64,000 nt of DNA. It comes from MED-G105 sp039819085. GTDB lineage: Bacteria > Pseudomonadota > Alphaproteobacteria > Caulobacterales > Parvularculaceae. A program made the translations under genes and the position numbers. The stretch covers positions 52,258 through 116,257 of the forward strand of contig JBCBSQ010000008.1 in assembly GCA_039819085.1 (NCBI GenBank), written 5' to 3'. The notes under the pieces were generated by a model, which was not told the DNA's origin, did not search any database, and saw only the letters and a list, made by a program, of their open reading frames with translations. This document shows positions 41,076 to 50,240 of the stretch, piece by piece (within the stretch, counting starts at the first letter, position 1; each line of letters starts with the position of its first letter).

Positions 41076-43961
41076 ATGACGCGCAATTGGAACAGGTTAT
41101 GGACGGCGGGCCGAACAATGAAGGCTCGCCTGTCCGCAGTCAGGGCGTTCAGCGCGTTGCTGGCCGCGTCCCTCCTCACGACCAGCGCAATGGCCGTGAC
41201 GGCGTCACCCGCGGCGGCTCAACAGGACGGGGGGAATCAAGACGTCCAGAATGAAGAAGGCCTCCCCTCAATCGCCGTGAAAACCCGTGGCTTCGCGGTC
41301 AAGGAGGGCTTTTTCGACGTCTTCGTGGATTCGACTACCGGCGACGCCTATCTCGCCATCGACGAAAAACGGCTAGGCGATGAATTCATCAGTTTTTCGT
41401 ATACGGAGAATGGGGTCCTTGAGGCCGGCCATTTCCGCGGCGCATACCGGGACAACCGCATCCTCGCCTTCGAGCGCGAGTACGACGCGCTCCATCTCGT
41501 GAACCGGAACACGCGATTTTACTTCGACCCCGACAACGCGCTCTCACGCGCTTCCGACGCGAATATCTCCGACGCCGTCCTCGCCGCCCTGCCCATCGTC
41601 GCCGAAGACGGCGCGGCTGGCGAGAAACGCTTCCTTGTCCCGCTCAACAGTCTGCTTCTGACAGACGCCCTCCACCCGGTCGGCGGCTCCAATATGCGGC
41701 TCGGCAAGATCGCCGGCGACCGAACAGGGTACCGGGAGGTCCGCAACTATCCGGAGAACACGGACTTCATTGTCGACTATGTCTTCGCCACCAATCGTCC
41801 GCGCGGGCGCATGTCGGACGCGGTCGCCGATCCGCGAAGCATCGTCGTCACCATGCAGCACTCGTTCATCGCGCTGCCTGAGGATGGCTATGAGCCACGT
41901 CGGGACGATTATCGCGTCGGATACTTCTTCGAGCGCGTCACCGATCTCACGTCCGATGACGCCGCGCCATATCGCGACCTCATCAATCGTTGGCGTCTGG
42001 TGAAGAAAGATCCGGACGCGCCCCGATCCGACCCGGTCAAGCCGATCACCTGGTGGATCGAAAACACAACGCCGGTCGAGTATCGCGAAACCATCCGCGA
42101 CGCTGCGCTCACGTGGAACCAGGCCTTTGAGAAAGCCGGCTTCACCAACGCGATCGAAGTCAAAGTGCAGCCGGACGACGCGGAATGGGACGCCGGCGAC
42201 ATCCGGTATAACGTGCTGCGCTGGACCTCGTCGCCCATACCGCCCTTCGGCGGTTATGGGCCGAGCTTCACCAATCCGCGCACCGGAGAGATTCTCGGCG
42301 CGGACATTATGCTGGAGTATGTTTTCCTCACCAATCGCGGCGTTATTGACGACGTGTTTGGACCCGCCCAGACCGGCGACGCGGCGGCGCCCGCGGACTT
42401 GTGGCGCGCAAGCGCAACGAGCGCCGCGGCGGCGACCGCACCGGTCGCAAATGATCAGTCATTTGACGAAGCCGCATCCGACGAAGGAACAAAAACGGAA
42501 AAGCTCGACAATCTAGCCGACCGCTCGCCGACCAGTCTCGGCGACGAGATGCGGCGGCGCGTGGCGGACCTGCGCGCAGGATCCGGCGAGTGGGCGGATG
42601 ACGACGACGCTCATGAAAGATCACATGAGACGTCATCGCCGATAGGCGGTCCGTTTGCGGATCTATGGCGCGAGCGGTCAGCGCACGGCCCGGAGCGGCA
42701 TTGCTCGATGTCTACGCATATGTCGCAAGAGCTTTCCTTCGCGCGCGCCTCGCTCCAGGCGGCCGGCGCGTCGGAAGAAGAAATGACCCGTCTCGTCAAG
42801 GAAGGGCTCTACTATCTCATCATCCACGAACTCGGACACACGCTCGGCCTCAACCACAATATGAAGGCGTCAAGCCTTTACGGGCCGCGAGAAGTGCACG
42901 ATGCGTCGGTGACGCAGGGCGCGCCGACGGCTTCGGTCATGGATTATCCGGCGATCAATCTCGCCCCCCCGGGCGTCGCGCAGGGCGATTACGCCAACTT
43001 GCGTCCGGGCCCCTACGATATGTGGGCGATTGAGTTCGGTTACCAGCCTTCGCTTGATGATCCGAATGCAGACGAACGTCGCCGAAACGCGATCCTTGCG
43101 CGCGCGGCGTCGCCGGAGAACGCGTTCGGCAATGACGCGGACGATATGCGCGCGCCCGGGCGCGGGGTCGACCCACGGGTGATGGTCGGCGACATGTCGA
43201 GCGACCCGGTCGCCTACGCCGTCGACCGTTTGGCCGCCGTCGACGCTGCACTCGACGATATGGTGTCGCGCTATCGCGACGAAGACAGCTGGCAGGAGTT
43301 GCTTCGCCGGTACAACGCCGCATACCGCCAGCGCTCGACGATGGCCGGCGTCATAGCGCGCCAGATCGGCGGCGTTTACGTGGAGCGCCGCAATCCAGGC
43401 CAGTATGGCGCCGGCGAAGCGCCCTACACGCCCGTGCCGCTTGAACGGCAGAAGGCCGCGATGGCGGCGCTGGGGGACACAGTGTTTGCGGCCGACGCGC
43501 TCTCCGTCCCGCCAGAGCTTTTGGCCCGCCTGCAGCCGCAACGACGCGGGTTCGACCTTATCAGAACACGGAACGAGGACCCGAAAGTCCACCTCCAGGC
43601 GTTCGGCATCCAGCGTCAGGCGCTTGCGCAGCTGATGCATCCCGCCACGATGCAACGCCTTAGCGACAGCGCCGCCTATGGCAATGAATATTCGCCCGCG
43701 GATATGCTGAAGGACTTGAATGACGAAGTCTTCGGCGCGGATCTGGTCGGCCGGCCGACGACGTTCCGGCAAAACCTGCAGATCGTTTACGTTCAGTCGC
43801 TGCTGTTTATGGCGCGCGCGCCATTCTATGATCCGGTGACGCGGTCCGCGGCGCTCGTAGCATTGGAAGACGTCCGTGGGCGGATGGGCTGGTTCGACTT
43901 CTGGCTGCCCGCCGAGACCAGAGCGCATCGCCGCCACATCGCCTTGCTCTTGCGGCGCTGA
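41076..43961 (+). CDS. Secreted zinc metalloprotease (DUF5117/DUF4953 type)
   Basis: 961 residues. The N-terminus carries a signal peptide (AFSALLAASLLTTSAMAV). Metalloprotease core with the zinc motif LIIHELGHTLGLNHNMKAS (HExxHxxGxxH) and the downstream SVMDYPAIN Met-turn, which place it among metzincins. The preceding 300 residues (FVDSTTGDAYLAIDEKRLGDEF ... FYFDPDNA) match the DUF5117 region and the last 200 the DUF4953-type end. ATG at 41076 is after a GGGGG run; ATG at 41118 would also give a signal peptide. It probably degrades proteins in the periplasm or outside. An acidic low-complexity insert (about 440-540) precedes the catalytic helix. Confidence 0.92.
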   Translation: MTRNWNRLWTAGRTMKARLSAVRAFSALLAASLLTTSAMAVTASPAAAQQDGGNQDVQNEEGLPSIAVKTRGFAVKEGFFDVFVDSTTGDAYLAIDEKRLGDEFISFSYTENGVLEAGHFRGAYRDNRILAFEREYDALHLVNRNTRFYFDPDNALSRASDANISDAVLAALPIVAEDGAAGEKRFLVPLNSLLLTDALHPVGGSNMRLGKIAGDRTGYREVRNYPENTDFIVDYVFATNRPRGRMSDAVADPRSIVVTMQHSFIALPEDGYEPRRDDYRVGYFFERVTDLTSDDAAPYRDLINRWRLVKKDPDAPRSDPVKPITWWIENTTPVEYRETIRDAALTWNQAFEKAGFTNAIEVKVQPDDAEWDAGDIRYNVLRWTSSPIPPFGGYGPSFTNPRTGEILGADIMLEYVFLTNRGVIDDVFGPAQTGDAAAPADLWRASATSAAAATAPVANDQSFDEAASDEGTKTEKLDNLADRSPTSLGDEMRRRVADLRAGSGEWADDDDAHERSHETSSPIGGPFADLWRERSAHGPERHCSMSTHMSQELSFARASLQAAGASEEEMTRLVKEGLYYLIIHELGHTLGLNHNMKASSLYGPREVHDASVTQGAPTASVMDYPAINLAPPGVAQGDYANLRPGPYDMWAIEFGYQPSLDDPNADERRRNAILARAASPENAFGNDADDMRAPGRGVDPRVMVGDMSSDPVAYAVDRLAAVDAALDDMVSRYRDEDSWQELLRRYNAAYRQRSTMAGVIARQIGGVYVERRNPGQYGAGEAPYTPVPLERQKAAMAALGDTVFAADALSVPPELLARLQPQRRGFDLIRTRNEDPKVHLQAFGIQRQALAQLMHPATMQRLSDSAAYGNEYSPADMLKDLNDEVFGADLVGRPTTFRQNLQIVYVQSLLFMARAPFYDPVTRSAALVALEDVRGRMGWFDFWLPAETRAHRRHIALLLRR

Positions 43962-43995
43962 GCGCTGTAACGGTCAGTGCGAGCGCGAAGGAGCT

Positions 43996-44020
43996 CAAAC
44001 GCTTCGCAACCGGGCGTTTG
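43996..44020. repeat. Inverted repeat after the metalloprotease gene
   Basis: Perfect arms CAAACGC / GCGTTTG separated by 11 bases, 35 bp after the metalloprotease stop. No T-run follows on either side, so it is not a standard intrinsic terminator; it may stabilise the transcript end. Confidence 0.4.
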
Positions 44021-44147
44021 GCGGCCTGCGCCAGGAAGCCTTCAACAAGGAAACGCGTTCGACACCGAAGCGTTCGATAAGCAAGCCTGCGCCAATGATC
44101 TGCGCGAGCCCGCTTTTGACGCACGCCGTCGCGGCGGCGAGATGGTG

Positions 44148-44224
44148 TGGTAGCGGGGGGCGGGCTTGAACCGCCGACCTCCGGGTTATGAATCCGGCGC
44201 TCTCACCAACTGAGCTACCCCGCC
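44148..44224 (-). tRNA. tRNA-Met (anticodon CAT), elongator type
   Basis: 77 nt with encoded CCA. Acceptor arms GGCGGGG / CCCCGCT pair with a terminal G1-U72 wobble. Loop TTCATAA holds anticodon CAT (44188-44190 on the plus strand). The bottom pair of the anticodon stem is A31-C39, a mismatch. The 5' end lacks the initiator-type C1-A72 mismatch, so it is not initiator tRNA; elongator Met fits best, but the lysidine-modified Ile tRNA also reads from CAT and cannot be excluded by eye. Confidence 0.9.
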
Positions 44225-44311
44225 GAGCCATTTTCGGCGAAGCGCGGCTTATACTGACGCGCGTCAGCGCGGACAAGCGGGAAATCACCCCATCACCGAC
44301 GGCGCGGGTCG

Positions 44312-45430
44312 CTATTCCTCAATCGGCTCTTCGTCGGGCCCCGGCTCCGGCGGAATGATCCGCGCAATGAGGCCCTCTTTCGGGAATGGCGCGACGAGAA
44401 CACGCCGCACAACGTGCCAGCCCGCGCCGAGGAGCACCATTGCGCCGCCGAGCGCAAGCAGCGTCACCGCGCCGGTCCACGCGCCGCTGAGGCCCGTTTC
44501 GCGCACCAGAATCGCGATCGCGATGGCCGCCGAAATGAGTCCCGACACGAGCAACGCGCGCCTGTTGATGAGCAGGGACAAAATGGCGAACGCGCCGACG
44601 ACGAGAAGGGTCAGGAACGCCACAGGTCCGCCTGCTTCAATACCGCCTTGAGCAAGTGGGCCGCCGCCGACCAAGGTCATCACCGACGAAAAGATCAGCG
44701 GCGCCGCAAAGAAATGCAGCCAGAAGGCGTTGTCAGAATACCGCGTGCGCCGCGCCGGATCGCGCGCGTCGAAAAACACGCCGAGCAGAAACAGAAATGC
44801 GCCGGCGAGGAACATAATGGTGACCGCCGCACCGCTTAGAAGATCAACGTCGACATAGGCGACGCCGGCGATCGCGGTCGCCACGATCCCCACCCCAGTC
44901 AGACCCATGGCGAAGGGCAAACGCATCCGAAGGTAGTAAGCGAGGATCGCCAACGTCGTCGCGCTGGCGACGGCGAACGGCATTGCCCGAAAGAGATCGC
45001 CGGCCTGCGCCGTCGTGTCGATGTCGCCGCTCAAGCCGAGCGCGTAAGCGCCTGCGACGCCGCCGGAAAAGAACTGCACGAACGCCAACAAGATAACGAT
45101 CGACGGCAGGAACAGTCGCCGACCGCGCGCGAAGAACTCCGCCAGAAGCCACATCACGCCGGCGTTGAAGAATGCGGCGCCGACGAAGGGCCAACCGGCC
45201 TGGCGGAAGCTCTCAGGACCGTCGAAATCAAACGCGCCGCTGACTTCGGAGCCAACGACCAGAAATGAGAATAACCCTAGTCCCGCCGCAAAGAGGCCAA
45301 GACCGATACTGAGGAAGACGTCATGAAAATTGCGGATGAACCGAAGTTCTTCCTCGCCGACAGGCCGCGGTTCACGCGTCCGGTCCGGCGCGGCGTAGCC
45401 TCCAGCGTGTGCTTCAAGCTGATAGGTCAT
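44312..45430 (-). CDS. Polytopic membrane protein of unknown function
   Basis: 372 residues. After a soluble N-terminus (to about 40, ending EELRFIRNFHDVFLSIG) about ten hydrophobic segments follow, with small Gly/Ala-rich loops, e.g. FLSIGLGLFAAGLGLFSFLV and IVILLAFVQFFSGGVAGAYAL. A short loop FFDARDPARRTRYSDNAFWL in the middle is charged. The C-terminus is acidic (PGPDEEPIEE). I recognise no transporter signature. It lies alone between tRNA-Met and the FAD oxidase gene. Confidence 0.7.
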   Translation of the reverse strand: MTYQLEAHAGGYAAPDRTREPRPVGEEELRFIRNFHDVFLSIGLGLFAAGLGLFSFLVVGSEVSGAFDFDGPESFRQAGWPFVGAAFFNAGVMWLLAEFFARGRRLFLPSIVILLAFVQFFSGGVAGAYALGLSGDIDTTAQAGDLFRAMPFAVASATTLAILAYYLRMRLPFAMGLTGVGIVATAIAGVAYVDVDLLSGAAVTIMFLAGAFLFLLGVFFDARDPARRTRYSDNAFWLHFFAAPLIFSSVMTLVGGGPLAQGGIEAGGPVAFLTLLVVGAFAILSLLINRRALLVSGLISAAIAIAILVRETGLSGAWTGAVTLLALGGAMVLLGAGWHVVRRVLVAPFPKEGLIARIIPPEPGPDEEPIEE

Positions 45431-45547
45431 GCAACCTCACTTCATTCTTCACCACCCCATCAAGGTATGGCTCGGCTGGCTGCGTAACAACCTACGGCCA
45501 GCTCAGCTTACCCGACACGCCGGGCGCCCCGTCGCGTTCGCCCGGAG

Positions 45548-46651
45548 TTAACCAATCAAATCCGACACATAAGCGGCGATTGCGAGGCAAGAAGTGAGAC
45601 CAGGCGATTCCATCCCGTAGAGGCCTACATAACCTGAAGTCCCATGGGTCTCCGGCCCAAAGATGCGATAATCGCCCTCTTCGCCCGGCCCGGTCGTTTT
45701 GGGGCGCTGGCCGGCGTAGCCGGGCGCAAGGCGCTCAATGTCGAGGTCCGGCCAGAAATTGCGGCACTGGTTCGCAAAATCCTCCAGCCTTTCTTCGTCG
45801 ACAGAATAATCACCGAGCGCCGCGTCCCAGCTGATGTCAGGCCCGAGCCGACCCTGCCCGCCAAGGTCCCGCGTGTAGTGGACGCCCTGGCTGTCCGGCA
45901 TGTGCAAGGGATAGATGAGGCGCGAGAAAGGCGCTTTTCCGCCGTAGACGAAGTATTGTCCTTTCGCCGGCCTCTGCGGCGGAATGAATTCGCTATTGAG
46001 GCCTTTGATTGATCGCGCCACTTCGTCCGCATAGAGGCCGGCGCTGTTGACGACAAGCGCGCAGTCGAGCGCCACCGCCTCGGGCCCGCCGATGTCCAGC
46101 CGCACGCTACCCTTCTCCGCCAAGCCGCCGACGACCGGCGCTGAACGCGCGAATGCGCCGCCCGCATTCTCAAAGTCGCCGAGGAGCGCGAGCATCAAGC
46201 CGTGGCTGTCGATGATGCCAGAGGATGGCGAGCGGATTGCGGCGTGGGCGGACAGTCCGGGCTCCAACGCCTCGGCCACCGCCCCGGTGATCAGCTCCAG
46301 ATCTGTGACGCCGTTCGCCTCCGCCGTCTCGATGATCTGCTTCAGTTTTCCAACGCCCTCTTCGTCATGAGCGACGACGAGTTTCTCGCAATTCAGATGC
46401 GCGACGTTGCGCTCACGAGCATAGGCGTAGAGCATCTGCTTGCCGGGATGGCAGAGCCGCGCTCTCAGACCGCCGGGTCGATAGTAGATCCCCGCGTGAA
46501 TGACTTCGGAATTGCGCGACGAGGTGACGGACCCGAACGTCTCCTCCCGCTCAAGAAGAATGACGTCACGGCCTTTCAAGCTTAGCGCCCGAGCGATGGC
46601 GAGGCCGATTACGCCTGCGCCGATCACGGCGACATCGACGCGCTCGGCCAT
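45548..46651 (-). CDS. FAD-dependent oxidoreductase, L-2-hydroxyglutarate dehydrogenase-like
   Basis: 367 residues of the DAO fold. The dinucleotide-binding motif VAVIGAGVIGLAIARALSLKG is N-terminal, followed by TSSRNSEVIHAGIYYRPG, which is characteristic of L2HGDH/LhgO-type enzymes, and VVNSAGLYADEVA and GLYGMESPGLTSCLAIA. It likely oxidises L-2-hydroxyglutarate (a metabolic side product) to 2-oxoglutarate and passes electrons to the quinone pool; a related 2-hydroxy acid is possible. 20 bp follow before the YkgJ-like gene reading in the same direction. Confidence 0.86.
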   Translation of the reverse strand: MAERVDVAVIGAGVIGLAIARALSLKGRDVILLEREETFGSVTSSRNSEVIHAGIYYRPGGLRARLCHPGKQMLYAYARERNVAHLNCEKLVVAHDEEGVGKLKQIIETAEANGVTDLELITGAVAEALEPGLSAHAAIRSPSSGIIDSHGLMLALLGDFENAGGAFARSAPVVGGLAEKGSVRLDIGGPEAVALDCALVVNSAGLYADEVARSIKGLNSEFIPPQRPAKGQYFVYGGKAPFSRLIYPLHMPDSQGVHYTRDLGGQGRLGPDISWDAALGDYSVDEERLEDFANQCRNFWPDLDIERLAPGYAGQRPKTTGPGEEGDYRIFGPETHGTSGYVGLYGMESPGLTSCLAIAAYVSDLIG

Positions 46652-46671
46652 TCAATCCCTTCCTTCCGCGA

Positions 46672-47040
46672 TCAGTTCGTCGTGGCGACCCAGTCGGGAT
46701 CGTCCTGTACCTCACGCTCGAATTTCAGAAACTCATAATAGCCGCAGCGGGACTGGGTCGGGAAGTCGCGGCAAATTTTCGGCCGCGCCTCATAGACCGT
46801 GCAGTTGCGCGTCTCCTTGTCCAGGAACATGCACGACGTGACGAAGTGCTCATCTTCCGTGTGCTTCAGAACCCGCGGCGTGTCCTTGTCGCCCTTCTTA
46901 GTGAATTTCTTCTCCGCCTTCTCAGGCTCCATGTCGAAATGCTTGGCGAGCCGTTTAATGTCGCTCTTTGTAGCCGGAATGTGCGCATAAGAGCAGCAGT
47001 AGGCGACGCACTTCAGGCAGTCATAGTATTTGCGGGGCAT
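46672..47040 (-). CDS. YkgJ-family cysteine-cluster protein
   Basis: 122 residues. Cysteines form the pattern YYDCLKCVAYCCSYA near the N-terminus and VTSCMF, RNCTVYEARPKICRDFP, RCGYY later, as in the YkgJ/UPF0153 family, which probably binds zinc or an iron-sulfur cluster. Function is unknown. It is upstream of, and probably co-transcribed with, the FAD oxidase gene. Confidence 0.88.
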   Translation of the reverse strand: MPRKYYDCLKCVAYCCSYAHIPATKSDIKRLAKHFDMEPEKAEKKFTKKGDKDTPRVLKHTEDEHFVTSCMFLDKETRNCTVYEARPKICRDFPTQSRCGYYEFLKFEREVQDDPDWVATTN

Positions 47041-47131
47041 GCGCGAAGGTCCTCAACGGGCGGCTGACACGTCGCGTATGTTTAAGCGGCAGTTTGGCGC
47101 GCCTCGCAACCGCGAACGCGCCAACCGGCCA

Positions 47132-47166
47132 AACCGCCGCAACCGCCGCAACCGCCGCAACCGCCA
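47132..47166. repeat. 9-bp tandem repeat (AACCGCCGC)
   Basis: Three perfect copies and a fourth truncated copy between mnmA and the YkgJ-like gene. It looks like simple-sequence expansion in non-coding DNA and is not a CRISPR array. Confidence 0.85.
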
Positions 47167-47183
47167 TGAAGGTATCAGACGCT

Positions 47184-48380
47184 TCAGGCGGCGACCTCCC
47201 TCGCCTCCGCGCCGACGATCCAGCCGCCGCCAAGAACGCGATCGCCGTCTTCGCCGTAAAAAACGCACGCTTGACCGGGCGAGACGCCCTCTTCGGCGAC
47301 ATCGAGGTCCACTGCCACCGGACGCGCATCGTCACCTGTCCACACAAGGCGCGCCGACGCCGGCGGCCGCGTGGAGCGAACTTTCACGCCGACGCGCAAT
47401 CCGCGCGAAGCGGCGTCCGCCAGCGATCCGTCGCCGATCCAGGAAACATCTTTCAGATTGACCCGCGACACCCGCAGCGCTTCGCGCGGGCCGACGACGA
47501 CCTGCCGCCGCGCCGCGTCCACCTTGACGACATAGAGCGGTTCGCCGGTCGCGACCCCAAGTCCGCGGCGCTGTCCAACCGTATAATGAACGACGCCCGG
47601 ATGGCGGCCGAGTATCTCGCCGTCAATTGTGACGATGTCGCCCGGCGCGGAGGCCTCTGGCCGTAGTCGCTCCACAACGCGGGCGTAATTGCCGTCCGGC
47701 ACGAAGCAAATGTCCTGACTGTCAGGTTTCGCGGCGACGGGCAGATCGAGCTGCGCCGCCAGCGCGCGCGTTGTCGCCTTCGGCAGACCGCCGAGCGGAA
47801 ACCGCAAAAAATCAAGCTGCTCTCTGGTCGTCGAAAACAGAAAGTAGCTTTGGTCCTTGTCAGGATCCGCCGCGCGCCGAAGCTCGGGTCCGTTCGGACC
47901 TTGCACCCGCCGAATATAGTGGCCAGTCGCCATCGCTGCGCCGCCGAGTTGCCGCGCCGTGGACAACAGGTCCCGGAACTTTACTCTTTCATTGCATCGA
48001 ACGCACGGGATCGGCGTCGCGCCGGCAAGATACGTATCGGCGAAATCGTCCATCACTTCTTGCGAGAAGCGGTCTTCGTAGTCGAGGACGTAATGGGGAA
48101 TGCCGATGCGGTCGGCGACATTGCGCGCGTCTTGAATGTCTTGACCCGCACAGCATGCGCCTTTGCGCTGAATGGCTTCACCGTGATCATAGAGTTGCAG
48201 CGTTACGCCGACTGCGTCGTAGCCGGCCGCCTTCACCAGCGCCGCCGTAACGGAAGAATCGACGCCGCCCGACATCGCCACGACGATGCGCGCGCCTTTC
48301 GGCGCCCCAAGGTCCAATGACCCGGGGTCGAGGGCGCCATTATCGAGGCCCGAGAACAGATCTGACGTTGCAGCGGCCAT
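47184..48380 (-). CDS. mnmA: tRNA-specific 2-thiouridylase MnmA
   Basis: Thiolates U34 of tRNA Glu, Gln and Lys. 398 residues. PP-loop IVVAMSGGVDSSVTAALV binds ATP; catalytic cysteines are in ACCAGQDIQDARNV and PDSQDICFVPDGNY; PIPCVRCNERVKF, TGHYIRR and HYTVGQRRGLGV are also conserved. ATG at 48380 is chosen from the conserved N-terminus; the frame is open upstream. It is divergent from sciP, with 230 bp of promoter DNA between. Confidence 0.96.
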   Translation of the reverse strand: MAAATSDLFSGLDNGALDPGSLDLGAPKGARIVVAMSGGVDSSVTAALVKAAGYDAVGVTLQLYDHGEAIQRKGACCAGQDIQDARNVADRIGIPHYVLDYEDRFSQEVMDDFADTYLAGATPIPCVRCNERVKFRDLLSTARQLGGAAMATGHYIRRVQGPNGPELRRAADPDKDQSYFLFSTTREQLDFLRFPLGGLPKATTRALAAQLDLPVAAKPDSQDICFVPDGNYARVVERLRPEASAPGDIVTIDGEILGRHPGVVHYTVGQRRGLGVATGEPLYVVKVDAARRQVVVGPREALRVSRVNLKDVSWIGDGSLADAASRGLRVGVKVRSTRPPASARLVWTGDDARPVAVDLDVAEEGVSPGQACVFYGEDGDRVLGGGWIVGAEAREVAA

Positions 48381-48610
48381 GGCGGCGCATTTAGGCGCCT
48401 TCCAGCAGGAACGCCAGTGCCGGCTGGCGCAGCCGCCGCCGCCCTGTCCGCGGCGGGTTTGGCGAAAATTTATCCTAAACTGGTTAGCAACTGGCAATAA
48501 TTGAACCTATTCAAAGGGTTAGGTTCGAGTTTACCAACCGATTGAACCCAATTTTAAAAGCGCCCGCCTACCTTCCTCGACAGTTGCGTACCACGAGGAA
48601 TAGCGTCGTC

Positions 48611-48901
48611 ATGAGCACCGCCGCCCAAGAGGCAGAAACAAAGCCGCAGTCCGAGCCTTACGTCATCGGCCCGGACGGGCTTCCATTGACCCTTGCGGAC
48701 CTCCCGCCTGCATCAACAAAGCGGTGGGTTATCCGACGCAAGGCCGAAGTCGTCGCGGCTGTGCGCGGCGGGCTCCTCACCCTCGAAGAAGCCTGCGAAC
48801 GCTATCAGCTCACCATGGAGGAGTTCCTGAGCTGGCAGAAAGCGATCGACCAGTATGGGCTTCCCGGACTTCGCGCGACGCGCATCCAGCAATATCGCTA
48901 G
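48611..48901 (+). CDS. sciP: CtrA inhibitor SciP-like protein (DUF1153)
   Basis: 96 residues. The DUF1153 core is EPYVIGPDGLPLTLADLPP, then TKRWVIRRKAEVVAAVRGG and LLTLEEACERYQLTMEEFLS, which holds a helix-turn-helix. In Caulobacter SciP binds CtrA and blocks activation of CtrA promoters, including flagellar ones, at the swarmer stage. ATG at 48611 is chosen because the family starts there; the open frame from 48542 has no such support. It precedes flhF by about 200 bp. A low-match CtrA-like site is noted upstream. Confidence 0.9.
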   Translation: MSTAAQEAETKPQSEPYVIGPDGLPLTLADLPPASTKRWVIRRKAEVVAAVRGGLLTLEEACERYQLTMEEFLSWQKAIDQYGLPGLRATRIQQYR

Positions 48902-49104
48902 CCCGCTGAAGGGCGATTGAGACGTCAGGGAGGTCGGGACCCTTGTCCGGGTACGGCGCGACCTCAGCTGGCCGGATCTCGGAAACCGGGAACCGGGACC
49001 TCAAATTTCGTCAAATATGCGTCCTTGGCGACGCGCGCCGATGGCGCGCGCGCGCCTCGCCCCCTATAGTCTCGCGCAAGGGGTCGAAGGGTTATTGCGC
49101 CGCC

Positions 49105-50229
49105 ATGATGAAATTTATCGCGTCCGACGTCGCCACCGCCGAAGCCAAGGCGCGGCGGGCGTTCGGCGACAAGCTGGTCGTATTGTCCGTGCGCGACCTA
49201 CCAAGCGGAGATGTGGAGCTCGCCGCCTCTGACAAGGAGGAGCCGGTCGGCGCGCCGCCGCCGCCGTCGAGTTTCGGGGCGCGCGGGCGCCAAACGTCAG
49301 ATGACCGCCCCGATCGCGCGACCGGGGCGCGGCTCAATGAGCCGATTGAGCGCAAATTCGGCGAAGACAACCTTGCGCTACTCAAGGGCCGGCTTTCCAG
49401 CGGTAAGGGCGACAGGGGAAGACGAAGAAGCGAACACACCGCCCCGGAGGACCCCGCCTCGTCCAGTGACGCGCTTGACGGCATCCTGTCAGCCCACGGG
49501 ATCGACGGCGCGCTTCGCCAGGCGATCCTCGATGGAACGAGGCGCGCCCGGATCGATGAACCACTGGTGCGGCTTGAAGCGGGCCTCGACGCCGCCTTCG
49601 ATTTTGCGCCGCTTGACGTTGTCGGCGGGCGCAGGCCGATCATGCTTGTCGGTCCGACTGGCGCCGGCAAAACATCGTGCGCGGCGAAGCTTGCGGCGCT
49701 CGCGATCTCCTCTACAGGCTCGGCCTTCATGATGACCGCGGACGTCGGCCGCGCAGGCGCCATTGAACAGATTCAGACCTATGGCGATACGCTTGGGGCG
49801 GACTATTACATCGTCGAGACCCCGCAGGAGGCGGGCCGGACCTTGCGATCCGCCAAACCTTCTGGCGCGGTCGTGTTCGACACGCCCGGCATCAGCCCAT
49901 TTGATCCAGGCGACATCGCCGCGCTGCGCAGCTTTCGCGAGGCGACCTCTGCGGAGCCGATCCTTGTGCTGCCCGCCAGCGGCGATGCGGCGGAGTACGA
50001 AGACTGGGCGACGGCGTTCGCGGAATTCGGCGTCAGGCGGATGATCCTGACGAAGTTTGACGCAACCAAGCGTGTGGGGGCCGGGCTGACGGCCGCCCAT
50101 TCGGGCCGCCTCGCCCTGGCGCAGTTCTCTGAAACGCCCTTTATCTCCGAAGGCCTGATTGACGCATCGGCGGAGTTTCTTGCGCGGCGCCTTATCACGC
50201 CATTGCCGGGGCGCATCGCAACCGCCTGA
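49105..50229 (+). CDS. flhF: FlhF-like SRP-family GTPase
   Basis: 374 residues. The start MMKFIASDVATAEAKARRAF is the usual FlhF N-terminus; a variable Pro/Gly/Ser-rich basic region (about 40-130) follows. The GTPase domain has G1 PIMLVGPTGAGKTSCAAKL, then FMMTADVGRAGAIEQIQTYG, VVFDTPGIS and the G4 LTKFDATKRVGAGLT. FlhF sets flagellar number and position. ATG at 49105 is chosen; upstream frame is not conserved. It is the only flagellar gene in the window, so its flagellar role is by family only; the classical second basic residue pattern of SRP GTPases is visible. Confidence 0.85.
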   Translation: MMKFIASDVATAEAKARRAFGDKLVVLSVRDLPSGDVELAASDKEEPVGAPPPPSSFGARGRQTSDDRPDRATGARLNEPIERKFGEDNLALLKGRLSSGKGDRGRRRSEHTAPEDPASSSDALDGILSAHGIDGALRQAILDGTRRARIDEPLVRLEAGLDAAFDFAPLDVVGGRRPIMLVGPTGAGKTSCAAKLAALAISSTGSAFMMTADVGRAGAIEQIQTYGDTLGADYYIVETPQEAGRTLRSAKPSGAVVFDTPGISPFDPGDIAALRSFREATSAEPILVLPASGDAAEYEDWATAFAEFGVRRMILTKFDATKRVGAGLTAAHSGRLALAQFSETPFISEGLIDASAEFLARRLITPLPGRIATA

Positions 50230-50240
50230 AGAAGAGACGA

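Noticed and set aside
42343..43937. Minus-strand frames inside the metalloprotease gene
   Set aside because: They are shadows: the plus frame has the signal peptide and zinc motif.
47132..47166. Tandem repeats as a CRISPR-like array
   Set aside because: Units are 9 bp with no spacers; no cas genes are present.
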